Assembly: GCF_000067165.1 (NCBI RefSeq)
Contig: NC_010162.1
Coordinates: 7,881,001 to 7,945,000, forward strand
DNA from: Sorangium cellulosum So ce56
GTDB taxonomy: Bacteria > Myxococcota_A > Polyangia > Polyangiales > Polyangiaceae
DNA: 64,000 bases
Direction: 5' to 3'
Shown here: piece by piece, positions 21,527 through 30,181 of the stretch
Layout of the letters: every line of letters begins with the position of its first letter
How positions within the stretch are numbered: position 1 is the first letter of the stretch
Position numbers and translations under genes: made by a program
The notes under the pieces: generated by a model
Seen by the model: the letters and a program-made list of their open reading frames with translations, nothing else
Databases searched by the model: none
Told to the model about the DNA's origin: nothing

Positions 21527-23593
21527 GTGGACTCCACGGCACACCACGGCGCGGAGCGGCCTCCGTCGATTCCTCCTTCAGCCAGGTACAACCCCGAGCA
21601 CGGCACGTTCGAGCTCGTGGAGACCGACGCCGACGGCCGCCGCTCGGGCGAGTGCCACGTCTACCGCGCGAGCGACGGCTCGTTGCTCTCGCGCTGCTGC
21701 TACGCGGGTGGGGTGAAGGACGGGCCGTTCACCTTGTTCCACCCGAACGGTCAACCCGCGCAGCGCGGGCGCTACCGGGGCGGCGAGCTCGACGGCGAGG
21801 TGGTGGTGTATGGCAGCGACGCCCCGACGGAGCTCAGGTTACGACCGTGCTGTGTGCCGCCCGGCGCCTGGGAGCTGCGAACGCGCTATCGGCAAGGGAG
21901 CATCCTGCGCCAGGTCTTTCACGACCGCGACGGGTACCCGATCTCCGCGGACGGCTCCCGCTGGCCCGACAGACCCGCCGGCGTCGCAGGAGAGGCCGAC
22001 TACGACCACGGCTCGCAACGATGGCTGGTCCGCGAGGAGGACGAAGCCTCGGCCTCGCTCACCGACCGTTACTTCACGCGCGAGGGCAAGCCCTCTCAGG
22101 AGATCGAGGTTCGCGCTGGCGCGCGTCATCGCGAGCTCCGGTACGACGCGATGGGCCGCCCTTCCGAGGAGCGGCACTTCGATCCCCAGGGGCGCTTCCA
22201 CGGCCCGTCCGTCCGCTGGTTTCCCGATCCGGACACGAGCCCTTACCTCGACCGGCGCGTGCGCGAGGAGCGCGGCCAGTATGCGCACGGTCACCCGGTC
22301 GGAGCGTTCACGGGGCTCGACGCGGACGGGGCGCCGGTGGTTCGACGCGAGCTCGGCGCGGCCCTCGACGAGGCGAGCCTCGGCGCGTCGCCCGCGCTCG
22401 CCGAAGAGATCGCGGCGTGGGACGCCGAGCGCGTCTGGGCCCTCGCGCGAGAGCTCTTGCAGGACGGCCGCGCGCGCGAGGCCTGCTGCGCCGCGGCCCG
22501 CGCGGCGGCCCGCGGGGGCGAGCGAGAGAGGCTCGCCGAGTTCCTGCGCGGCGCGACGCTGCAGCCGAGACCCGAGGTCGTGGAGCAACGCGGGCGAGCG
22601 CTGCTCGAGGCGTCCGACGCGACCGCGCTCGGCGTCCTGGACGAGCTCTTGCTCGGCGCCGAGCCGAGCGCGGCGTACCGCACGCTCGCCGCCGTCTTCC
22701 GGGGCTCGCGTCGCGTCGCGCTCTCGCTCGTCGAGGCGGCGCTGCTGCTCGTGCCCGAGCGCCGCTCGACCTGCATCACGCGCGCGCTCCTGCGGCTCGA
22801 TCTCGGCGACACGCGCGGGGTGCTCGAGGACGCCGACCGCGTCGAGGCCGACGCCCCCGCCGTGGCCGAGCACCTCAGGACCTTCGTGCAGCTGCTGTAC
22901 CCGGAGTTCGCTTTCTGGCCGGCGCGCCAGGCCATCGATCCGGTGCCCGGCGACACATCGGCCACGGTCGAGCTCGATCAGCCGATCGAGCAGGTTCGGC
23001 AGAAGGTCCAGCTCTACGCCACCCGCTTGCTGCGCCTGCGCGAGGCCGTGCAGCGCAGCCTGCCGGGCACGGAGCCCTGCCCGTGGCTCCCGCCCGATCT
23101 GTCGCACCTCTTGCCGGACGGGCCGGTGGAGCTCGCGCGGACAGAGGCGACCTTGACCGAGGAGACCGAGAATGGCGTCGAGACCGTCGAGCTCACCGTA
23201 GACGAGGCGCTCGACCCAGGAGCCCTGCCGGTCTCTCTCCTGATGCGGAGGGCCCGAGCCGAGTGGGCCGCCCTCTGCTGGCTTTGCTGGTCGGCCGGCC
23301 TCGACAAGGTCGCGTTGCCGGAGCGCATCGCGCACCGGCCCGACTTCACGGCGGCGGTCAACATGTCGCTCACCCGCTGGTTCCGCGCGCGCGACCAGCT
23401 GCAGAGCGGCGGGCTCGTCAGCCGGGCGCGCGGCGTGCCGGGCTTCCTCTGGGAAGGGCACGACATCGGCGAGCTCGACCCCACGCTCGCGGGCATCGCG
23501 GCCGACGAGTACTTCGAGATGCGCTGTCTCTTCGTGTGGCTCATGTTCCGGGAGAACATCTCCCCGTTCCAGAGCGATATCCGCGCGGCGTGA
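21527..23593 (+). CDS. MORN/YwqK-like repeat protein with helical C-terminus
   Basis: 688 residues from a GTG start. The first 270 residues contain MORN-like units with the pattern G-x-x-DGxxxxFHPNGQPAQRGRYRGGELDG, repeated with REGKPSQEIEV and AMGRPSEERHFDPQGRFHGP. These form beta sheets also seen in YwqK-type proteins. From about 285 on the protein is all-helical and Ala/Leu/Arg-rich with TPR-like helix pairs. The closing 130 residues (RTEATLTEETENGVETVELT and onward) form another domain that I do not recognise. No signal peptide, so it is probably cytoplasmic. In some systems such repeat proteins act as immunity or adaptor proteins; nothing here indicates that. Confidence 0.7.
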   Translation: MDSTAHHGAERPPSIPPSARYNPEHGTFELVETDADGRRSGECHVYRASDGSLLSRCCYAGGVKDGPFTLFHPNGQPAQRGRYRGGELDGEVVVYGSDAPTELRLRPCCVPPGAWELRTRYRQGSILRQVFHDRDGYPISADGSRWPDRPAGVAGEADYDHGSQRWLVREEDEASASLTDRYFTREGKPSQEIEVRAGARHRELRYDAMGRPSEERHFDPQGRFHGPSVRWFPDPDTSPYLDRRVREERGQYAHGHPVGAFTGLDADGAPVVRRELGAALDEASLGASPALAEEIAAWDAERVWALARELLQDGRAREACCAAARAAARGGERERLAEFLRGATLQPRPEVVEQRGRALLEASDATALGVLDELLLGAEPSAAYRTLAAVFRGSRRVALSLVEAALLLVPERRSTCITRALLRLDLGDTRGVLEDADRVEADAPAVAEHLRTFVQLLYPEFAFWPARQAIDPVPGDTSATVELDQPIEQVRQKVQLYATRLLRLREAVQRSLPGTEPCPWLPPDLSHLLPDGPVELARTEATLTEETENGVETVELTVDEALDPGALPVSLLMRRARAEWAALCWLCWSAGLDKVALPERIAHRPDFTAAVNMSLTRWFRARDQLQSGGLVSRARGVPGFLWEGHDIGELDPTLAGIAADEYFEMRCLFVWLMFRENISPFQSDIRAA

Positions 23594-23732
23594 GCGCGAC
23601 GCACCATCTCGCCACAGCGGACAGGTCGAGGCGTGGCGGTCCTGCGCGCGACGGGTGACCCCTTGAGCTCGCGCGTCGCGCCGATCGCTCGCGGCGGCCG
23701 GTCTGGCGCCTCGCTTGCATCCGCTCCCGCGC

Positions 23733-24875
23733 ATGCATCTACACCGGATGAAGACTCCAGGTCTCGCTCACATCGCCTACCTGCTCGGCAACAAGGGCGA
23801 GGCGATCGTGGTGGACCCGCGGAGGGACATCGACGAGGTCCTCGCGGCGGCCCGGGAGAGGGATCTCGTGATCAAGTTCATTCTCGAGACGCACCGCCAC
23901 GAGGACTTCGTCATCGGATCTGGGGCCCTCGCGAAGGCGGCGGGCGCGAAGATCGTGAGCGGAGATCATCCGCTCTTCGGACAGAGCGACATCCGGATGC
24001 GGGACGGCGAGGAGCTCGACCTGATCGGGCTGCGCATCCGCGCGCTCCATACGCCGGGACACACGCCGGAGAGCACGTGTTATGCCGTGTTCCTCCCGGA
24101 CGTGCCCGGGCGCGCCTTTGGCGTCTTCACCGGAGATACGCTGTTCATCGGGGAGACGGGCCGGACCGACCTGCCCGACCGCGAGAAGACCAGCGACAAC
24201 GCGCGCCTCCTCTTCGCCTCGGTGCACGAGAAGCTCCTCCCGCTCGGGGATCAGGCGCTCGTCTGGCCCGCCCACGGCTCCGGCTCGGTCTGCGGGGGCA
24301 ACATCGCGGAGCGCGACGATTCCACGCTCGGCCTCGAGCGCGCCTACAATCCCGTCTTCGTGAGGTCGGCCGACGACTTCGCCCGCGCCAAGGTCGCGGA
24401 GCGCATCCCGCGCCCACCCTATTTCAGCTTGATGGAGAGGCTGAACCTCGAAGGGGGCAAGCCGCTCTCCGTGAAGCCCGGTGAAGTACCCTTCCTGCCG
24501 CCAAGCAAGTTCGCGTCGGAGTCCAAGCAGGGGCTGGTGCTCGACGCGCGCGACCCCGAGGCGTTCGCGTCGGGCCACCTGCCCGGCTCGCTGAACCTCT
24601 GGTTCGCTGGGCTCCCGGTGTACATGTACGTGGGCTATCTCGACGAGCACTTCGAGAAGGTCCAGCCCGCGCTGCCGCGGCATGGCCGCATCGCGCTCGT
24701 CTGCAGCGTCGGGCATCGCGCTGGGCTCGCGACGAGCGTCCTCCGTCGCCGCGGCTTCACCGAGGTCGCCAACGTCCTCGGCGGGATGACGGCGTGGGGG
24801 AAGCTCGGTTTGCCGACGAAGCAGGGCCCCGAGCGCACGATCGCCACCATGGATATCGAAGGAGCGCGACGATGA
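23733..24875 (+). CDS. persulfide dioxygenase-rhodanese fusion
   Basis: About 380 residues. The N-terminal metallo-beta-lactamase domain has the persulfide-dioxygenase form of the metal motif, THRHEDFVIG, plus HTPGHTPES, FTGDTLFIGETGRTDL and WPAHGSGSVCGG. It oxidises glutathione persulfide to sulfite. The C-terminal rhodanese domain has LDARDPEAFASGHLPGS and the catalytic loop CSVGHRAG, which moves sulfane sulfur. The start is set at the ATG 23733 (an upstream TTG is in frame). Its stop codon overlaps the start of the YeeE-like gene by ATGA, so sulfide oxidation and thiosulfate/sulfur import were once co-expressed. The neighbour is now truncated. Confidence 0.88.
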   Translation: MHLHRMKTPGLAHIAYLLGNKGEAIVVDPRRDIDEVLAAARERDLVIKFILETHRHEDFVIGSGALAKAAGAKIVSGDHPLFGQSDIRMRDGEELDLIGLRIRALHTPGHTPESTCYAVFLPDVPGRAFGVFTGDTLFIGETGRTDLPDREKTSDNARLLFASVHEKLLPLGDQALVWPAHGSGSVCGGNIAERDDSTLGLERAYNPVFVRSADDFARAKVAERIPRPPYFSLMERLNLEGGKPLSVKPGEVPFLPPSKFASESKQGLVLDARDPEAFASGHLPGSLNLWFAGLPVYMYVGYLDEHFEKVQPALPRHGRIALVCSVGHRAGLATSVLRRRGFTEVANVLGGMTAWGKLGLPTKQGPERTIATMDIEGARR

Positions 24876-25549
24876 GCTCGCAGGCAGGCGCGCGCTGGGC
24901 GCCGGAGATCGCCGGACTCGCGATCGGAGCGCTGGAGACGTTCGCGATGGGGACCGCGAAGCGGCCTCTCGGCGTGACGTCCGCGTTCGAGACGGGGGCG
25001 AGCGCGCTGGCGCGCCGGCTCGCGCCGCAGGCCAGCCGGGTGAACGAGTTCGTGGCCAAGCGGGAGACGACGCCGAAGATCGACTGGGAGGTGCTGCTCG
25101 CCCCGGGCATCGTCCTTGGCGCGTTCCTGGCCTCGCGCGCCTCGGGCACGCGAGGATCCACGCTGCCGGACGCATGGCGGGCGCGGTTCGGGGAGAGCCG
25201 CGGAAAGCGCTACGCGGCCGCGTTTTGCGGGGGCGCCCTGATGATGTTCGGCGCGCGGCTCGGCAAAGGATGCACAAGCGGGCACGGCATCAGCGGCACG
25301 ATGCAGCTCGCCGCGGCGAGCCCGCTGGTAAAAAACGACGGCTTGGATAGGCCGCGACCTCCACGTCGCCTCCGGAACGACCCTTCCGCCAGATCGCGAC
25401 CTCCACGTCGCTTCCGGAACGACCTCGGGAGCGGCGGCGGGTTCGACTGCTTCCTCGCCGCCAGGCAGGTCGGCCCAGAAGGGCGAGTTATCGGCGTGGA
25501 CATGCCGCGATCCGGAGCGGCCGTCCGTGTCATCCGGCGTCGCCCGTAA
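24872..25549 (+). pseudogene. truncated YeeE/YedE sulfur transporter running into an arsM remnant
   Basis: The first 155 residues look like the YeeE/YedE (DUF395) membrane transporter, including the signature GARLGKGCTSGHGISGTMQLA and hydrophobic helices. The final helices are missing: after residue 155 the frame enters a different sequence with two copies of a roughly 28-base direct repeat (from 25354 and from 25396, 42 bases apart). It then reads GSGGGFDCFLAARQVGP and GRVIGVDM (25424-25505), which is the SAM-binding start of an ArsM-type methyltransferase. Two genes have been joined by a deletion or recombination. It overlaps the end of arsC by 20 bases. Unlikely to make a working transporter. 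Confidence 0.75.
25354..25424. repeat. direct repeat at a recombination scar
   Basis: gcgacctccacgtcgc followed by tccggaacgacc occurs from 25354 and again from 25396 with one base changed. The copies lie exactly at the junction between the YeeE-like part and the arsM-like remnant, suggesting an inserted short interspersed repeat. Confidence 0.7.
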
Positions 25550-25952
25550 GAGCAGCGGCCCACCCCTCGCGGGAGACGAGCTCGGCCACGCGCGCGCGGA
25601 CCGCATCGCGGATCTGTCGAACGCGCTCCACCGGCTTGCCCTTGGGATCCTCGAGCGGCCAGTCTTCACGGCGCAGCCCTGGAACCACGGGGCAGACCTC
25701 TCCGCATCCCATGGTGACGAGCAGCATCGCCTGGCGGGCGAGGTCGTCGGTTAGACGCTGCGGCTTCGCGCTCGAGAGATCGATCCCCACCTCCGCCATC
25801 GTGACGAGCACCTCCGGGTGAACGCCCGGGCCCGGCTGAGTGCCGGCCGAAATGGCGCGCGCCTTGGATGGGTCAGACATGGCGTTGAACCACGCCGCGG
25901 CCATCTGTGAGCGACCCGCGTTGTGAACGCAGGCAAAAAGCACGGTCTTCAC
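25530..25952 (-). CDS. arsC: arsenate reductase, thioredoxin-coupled type
   Basis: 140 residues of the low-molecular-weight phosphatase fold. The P-loop CVHNAGRS (C8 to R14) binds arsenate; the resolving pair is C83 and C87 in GCGEVCP, and ISAGTQP follows the first helix. It reduces arsenate to arsenite using thioredoxin. The GTG start at 25952 overlaps the stop of the aquaporin gene (GTGA), placing it last in the arsR-arsI-aqpS-arsC operon. The order fits: arsenite made by ArsC leaves through the channel. Confidence 0.92.
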   Translation of the reverse strand: MKTVLFACVHNAGRSQMAAAWFNAMSDPSKARAISAGTQPGPGVHPEVLVTMAEVGIDLSSAKPQRLTDDLARQAMLLVTMGCGEVCPVVPGLRREDWPLEDPKGKPVERVRQIRDAVRARVAELVSREGWAAALTGDAG

Positions 25953-26668
25953 GACATATCCTCCGGGAGTATGCGATCGACGACGCGATCGGCGACCTTG
26001 GGCAGGGCGGGAACGAGCCAGCGAAATGCCAGCGTTGCCACCGCTGCCCCTGCAAGCTGCGCGACAACAAACCCAGGTGCGTCCGCCGGGCGGATGCCGG
26101 CGAAGGTGTCGCTCGCCGCCCTGGCAAGCGTGACAGCCGGGTTGGCGAACGACGTGGACGAGGTGAACCAGTATGCGGCCGTGATGTACGCGCCAACGGC
26201 GAACGGAACCGCCTCGACCCGCCTCCGGGCGCTGCCCCAGATGACGGCCAGCAACCCGAACGTGGCAACGAACTCGCTCGCCATCTGGGCGAGCCCCGAG
26301 CGCTCGTGCCGCGACGCCGAGAACAGTGCCTCGCCGAACATGACATGAGCCACGGCGACGCCCGCGAAGGCCCCGGCGATCTGGGCCAGGATGTACGCGG
26401 GCACCTCGCGCCAGGAGAGCCCACCCTGGCTCGCGTCGGCGAGCGTGACGGCAGGGTTGAAATGCGCGCCGGAGATGGCGCCGAAGGTCAGGATGAGCGC
26501 CACCAGCGCGGCGCCCGTCGCGACGGTGTTCGCGAGCAGGGCGAGCGCCACGTTCCCGCCGGCAAGGCGCTCGGCCATGATGCCGGACCCGACCACCGCG
26601 GCGAGCAGCAGAGCCGTCCCGAGCGCCTCGGCGACGGCCCTGCGCGCGAGATCAGCGCGCGGCGCCAT
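25949..26668 (-). CDS. aqpS: aquaglyceroporin, probable arsenite channel
   Basis: 239 residues with six hydrophobic helices and both half-membrane NPA boxes (HFNPAVTLAD and FANPAVTLAR). In ars operons this family (AqpS, first described in rhizobia) lets arsenite produced by ArsC flow out of the cell, replacing ArsB. Its ATG lies 17 bases inside the end of arsI, so the two are translationally coupled. The assignment to AqpS is from context; the aquaporin fold itself is certain. Confidence 0.9.
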   Translation of the reverse strand: MAPRADLARRAVAEALGTALLLAAVVGSGIMAERLAGGNVALALLANTVATGAALVALILTFGAISGAHFNPAVTLADASQGGLSWREVPAYILAQIAGAFAGVAVAHVMFGEALFSASRHERSGLAQMASEFVATFGLLAVIWGSARRRVEAVPFAVGAYITAAYWFTSSTSFANPAVTLARAASDTFAGIRPADAPGFVVAQLAGAAVATLAFRWLVPALPKVADRVVDRILPEDMS

Positions 26669-27125
26669 CGTTGAGCTTGGCCGGGACGCAGCATGCGGGT
26701 GCGCAGCACGAAGCGTCGTTCTTCGAGGGCATCGCAGGCTGGCTCCCCATCACGTCCGCGTCGCCCTTCACCACGAACACCTCCCACGAGTTGCCGTCGG
26801 GGTCCTCGATCCACACCTTGTCCTGCACCGCGTAGCAGCAGGCCGTGTCCTCCTCCGTGAAGGTCTTGAGCTCAGCGGCTTCGAAGCGACTCTTGGCCTC
26901 GAGGACATCCTCCGTGCTCGCGACCTGAATACCAAAATGACTGGCGTTGACCCCGGTGCGCGGCGCCTCCTGCATCGTGAGGTTCAGGGACGGAGACGCC
27001 AGATCGAACTTCGCGTAACCGGGGCGGCGCTTCGTAGCACGCACGCCGAACGCCCTCTCATAGAACGCGACCGAGGCATCGATGTTGGAGATGTTGAGCG
27101 AGATATGAGGCTTGAGCACATTCAT
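26652..27125 (-). CDS. arsI: organoarsenical C-As lyase
   Basis: 157 residues of the vicinal-oxygen-chelate (glyoxalase/CadI) fold. The metal ligands fit H7, H63 and E115 (ISL near H7; ASHFGIQ; GNSWEVF). The adjacent Cys pair C96-C97 in EEDTACCYAVQDK binds the trivalent organoarsenical, as in known ArsI, which splits the carbon-arsenic bond of methylarsenite. The Cys-rich tail CCAPACC near the end is an extra arsenic- or metal-binding patch. Second gene of the ars operon. Presence of ArsI implies exposure to methylated arsenic, matching the ArsM-like genes nearby. Confidence 0.9.
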   Translation of the reverse strand: MNVLKPHISLNISNIDASVAFYERAFGVRATKRRPGYAKFDLASPSLNLTMQEAPRTGVNASHFGIQVASTEDVLEAKSRFEAAELKTFTEEDTACCYAVQDKVWIEDPDGNSWEVFVVKGDADVMGSQPAMPSKNDASCCAPACCVPAKLNDGAAR

Positions 27126-27168
27126 GGTGATATCCTTCGATAAAAATCGAAATAAAGAAGAAAAAAAA
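27126..27168 (-). promoter_or_regulatory. AT-rich arsR-arsI spacer with hairpin
   Basis: On the minus strand TTCGAT-TTTT-ATCGAA forms a perfect 6-bp hairpin just before the Shine-Dalgarno GGATATC of arsI, preceded by a run of eight T. It may set the relative expression of arsR and the rest, or bind ArsR. Confidence 0.35.
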
Positions 27169-27474
27169 TCAGCAGCACCCCTTACCTCGCTTGCAACAAT
27201 CCTCCCAGAGGTACGAGGTGAGCGCTTGGAGCGCGCCGTAATCGGCGCTGTAGTAGTGGAACGTCCCCTCCCCACGGGATTTCATGACCCCGGCGTCGAC
27301 GAGCCGCTTCAGGTGATGGCTCAGCGTCGAGGCCGGCAGGTCGACGTGTCCCTGGATCTCACCGGCCGATGCGCCGTCTTCGCCTGCTTGAACCACGAAC
27401 CGCAAGATGCTCAGGCGCACCGGGTGTCCCAGCGCTGCGAGCTGTCCCGCGTGACGGTCTAGCTTCGACGGCAC
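27169..27474 (-). CDS. arsR: ArsR family arsenite-responsive repressor
   Basis: 101-residue winged-helix repressor. The recognition helix is LPASTLSHHLKRLVDAG. The metal site is at the end: C93-C94 and C100-C101 in EDCCKRGKGCC, the arrangement seen in Acidithiobacillus ArsR rather than the helix-3 site of E. coli. Arsenite binding releases DNA and opens the operon. The start is GTG at 27474. First gene of arsR-arsI-aqpS-arsC. Confidence 0.92.
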   Translation of the reverse strand: MPSKLDRHAGQLAALGHPVRLSILRFVVQAGEDGASAGEIQGHVDLPASTLSHHLKRLVDAGVMKSRGEGTFHYYSADYGALQALTSYLWEDCCKRGKGCC

Positions 27475-27481
27475 ACGTCAT

Positions 27482-27512
27482 TTCTACCAACACCAGAACA
27501 GCCCTGCAAGGC
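27482..27512 (-). promoter_or_regulatory. candidate arsR promoter
   Basis: TTGCAG, 17 bases, then TAGAAA immediately upstream of the GTG start, so the transcript would be nearly leaderless. A palindrome CTACTGTAGT sits upstream near 27550. Weak match to a sigma-70 promoter. Confidence 0.3.
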
Positions 27513-27737
27513 CATTTGCGGAGGCCGGAGAGGCCGGAGTCAGCGACCCAACACTACAGTAGTTCCAGAATTTTGTGCCACTTGCCACGCGGTGTCGCGC
27601 GTCAACGACGGAGGCCCAGCGACAGAAGGCGACAGAAGACCGAGGTGGCTAGCATCCGAGGAAGCGCTGCATGCGCCGTCCGTACCACATTCGCTCACCA
27701 GGTGTGCGGGCCCTGCTCTGGCCCGGAGTCGGCGGCG

Positions 27738-29387
27738 CTACGACACGGATGCGCCGGCAGTCGTGCCCTTCGTGGTTCGCTCGTGCCGCCGCTGCATCGA
27801 GGCCCTCACGAACTGATTGAAGAGCGGATGTGGCGAGTTCGGGCTGCTCTTGAACTCGGGGTGAAACTGGCAGCCGACGAAGTAGGGGTGATCCCGCAGC
27901 TCGATCATCTCGACGAGACGCCGATCAGGCGATGTGCCGGATATCGTCATGCCGTTCTGCATCAGCGTGTCCCGGTAGGCGTTCGATATCTCGTAGCGAT
28001 GGCGATGGCGCTCGCTGATCTGGGTCGACCCGTAGGCATGCGCGGCGAGCGACCCCTTCTCGAGGATGCACGGGTAAGCGCCGAGGCGCATCGTCCCCCC
28101 CTTCTCGGTGATGCCGCGCTGGTCCGGCATGATGTCCACCACCGGGGCGCTCGTGCTTCGATCCACCTCGACCGTGTGAGCGTTCCGGATCCCGCATACG
28201 TACCGCGCGTACTCGACCACTGCCAGGTGCATGCCCAGGCAGATGCCGAAGAACGGGATCTGCGCCTCGCGGGCGAAGCGGATCGCCGCGATCTTCCCCT
28301 CCACACCGCGATCACCGAACCCACCGGGAACCAGGATGCCGTCGAGCACCTCCAGGTTCACGTCGCGCTCCCCCTGCTCGATCTTCTCGGAATCGATGTA
28401 CTCCAGCTCGACGCGGACATCGTTCTGGATGCCCCCATGGATGAGCGCCTCGTGGAGGGACTTGTACGCGTCGCGCAGGTGCACGTACTTCCCGATGATC
28501 CCGATCTTGACGGCGCCATTCGACGGACTCTTGAATCGCTCGACGATCTTCCTCCAGTTCGAGAGGTCGGGTTGACGTGCCCAGATGTTGAGCTTCTCGG
28601 CGATCTGCTCGTCCATGTACTCGCCATGCAGGGCGATGGGCAGCTCGTACAGGCAGGAGACGTCCGCGGCCGCGATCACGCACTGCACCGGAACGTTGGA
28701 GAACAGCGAGATCTTCTCCTTGATGCTCTTCGAGAGCGGCCTATCGCAACGACATACGAGGATGTCCGGCTGGATGCCGATCTCGCGCGCCTGCATCACC
28801 GCGTGCTGTGTCGGCTTCGTCTTCGACTCGTGGGCGGTGCTGATGTATGGAACGAGCGTAACGTGCACGTTGATCGCGTGCTGTGCCCCGACCTCGAGCT
28901 TGATCTGCCGGATTGCCTCCAGGAACGGGAGCGATTCGATGTCGCCGACTGTGCCGCCGATCTCGATAATACCGAGATCGGCGCCCTCCACGGCCGCGAG
29001 CATGCGCTGCTTGATCTCGTACGTCACGTGCGGGATCACCTGCACCGTACCACCGTTGTACTCCCCGAGTCGCTCCTTGGCGATCACTGCCTCGTAGACA
29101 CGCCCGGTCGTCAGGCTGTTCAGGCGCGTCATTCGCGCCGAGGTAAATCGCTCGTAGTGTCCCAAGTCGAGATCGGTCTCGGCTCCGTCGTCCGTCACGA
29201 ACACCTCGCCGTGCTGATATGGCGACATCGTGCCAGGATCCACGTTGATATACGGGTCCGCCTTCATGAGCGTGACCCGCAAGCCGCGCGCCTCCATGAG
29301 CGCCCCGATTGACGCCGACGTCAGGCCCTTTCCGATGGAGGACACGACGCCACCGGTGACAAAGACGAGCTTCGTTCGCTTGCTCAC
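27738..29387 (-). CDS. pyrG: CTP synthase
   Basis: 549 residues, as expected. The synthase domain opens with KLVFVTGGVVSSIGKG (P-loop) and has DPYINVDPGTMSPYQHGEVFV-type substrate and Mg binding, which I recognise in pieces. The glutaminase half has PGGFGDRG and the catalytic Cys in FFGICLGMH, with the His-Glu pair in QFHPEFKS at the end. It amidates UTP to CTP with glutamine and ATP. The GTG at 29387 is chosen: GGAGAG lies 6 bases upstream, and longer frames extend into non-conserved sequence. The region between this and the ars operon holds no gene. Confidence 0.95.
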   Translation of the reverse strand: MSKRTKLVFVTGGVVSSIGKGLTSASIGALMEARGLRVTLMKADPYINVDPGTMSPYQHGEVFVTDDGAETDLDLGHYERFTSARMTRLNSLTTGRVYEAVIAKERLGEYNGGTVQVIPHVTYEIKQRMLAAVEGADLGIIEIGGTVGDIESLPFLEAIRQIKLEVGAQHAINVHVTLVPYISTAHESKTKPTQHAVMQAREIGIQPDILVCRCDRPLSKSIKEKISLFSNVPVQCVIAAADVSCLYELPIALHGEYMDEQIAEKLNIWARQPDLSNWRKIVERFKSPSNGAVKIGIIGKYVHLRDAYKSLHEALIHGGIQNDVRVELEYIDSEKIEQGERDVNLEVLDGILVPGGFGDRGVEGKIAAIRFAREAQIPFFGICLGMHLAVVEYARYVCGIRNAHTVEVDRSTSAPVVDIMPDQRGITEKGGTMRLGAYPCILEKGSLAAHAYGSTQISERHRHRYEISNAYRDTLMQNGMTISGTSPDRRLVEMIELRDHPYFVGCQFHPEFKSSPNSPHPLFNQFVRASMQRRHERTTKGTTAGASVS

Positions 29388-30181
29388 AGCTTTCTCTCCG
29401 CGGTGCGGCGACGGCACGCACTCGGTAAGTAGGATGAGCTCTGGATTCCCCCGGGACAGCAGTCCCGATCTCCCGAGAGCAACGGGTCGCCCTCCTATCA
29501 CTGCTCTCGCCGGGAGACAACTGCCGGCCAGAGCTCCACGTGTCTTCACCTCGTCCGGTGGTCTACGGAACGGGTAGGCACACGGCTTGCAGCCGCCCCC
29601 CCAACTGCTCATCCCGAGATACGTGGCCAACGCCGCCCCTCCCTCGGCAGCATGCCCAGGCAGCCGTCACTCGAAGGAGCCGTGGGCGGGCGCGAGACGA
29701 AACAGTCCTGAGACGTGGCCGATAAGCTCAGGCCATAAACCGCGAAATCACGCAGCTTGGAGCTGAAACAAGCCGGGCGAGCGATGATGAAATCGCTGGC
29801 CTCTACATGGCGATGAGCGCCGCGCGATGCAGTCAGGGTGGATAGTTTGCGCGCGTCTACAGGACAGCAGTATTTCGACAATCCTGGAACGATCAGATCC
29901 TACTTCCAACAAATTCGATTGACGTCTTCGAGAATGCTATGCATCCTCACCCTGCCCATCTGTTGGCGGGCATGACTGGTCCGACCACCGGATCTGGTCG
30001 AGCCATGGGCGCGAGGTGGGGGTATGGCCTTCGCCCTCGCTCATCTCTTGAATCAGGGGGTTCGGGACGCAACCGCTCGCGGGGATCGGGGCTGCGCACC
30101 ACCGGATTCTTTGGGATCCGCGTCTCGCGAGACAGATGGCCGCACGGATTTGGCGTCAACGGAGGACCGGGTTTTACTGCC
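29388..30181. other. intergenic region before the cluster
   Basis: About 790 bases without a convincing gene. The stretch 29700-29945 is lower in GC than its flanks. TTGACG at about 29919 with TATGCA 13 bases later is the best promoter-like pair, but the spacing is short. The frame open upstream of the ATG at 30182 has poor codon bias and is not used. Confidence 0.4.

Noticed and set aside
27738..29630. pyrG starting at the most upstream possible codon
   Set aside because: The first 81 residues of the long frame are not CTP synthase-like, while GTG 29387 has a ribosome-binding site and gives the usual N-terminus.
29609..29881. 90-codon minus-strand frame upstream of pyrG
   Set aside because: Mixed codon bias and no recognisable segment; the area looks like promoter sequence.
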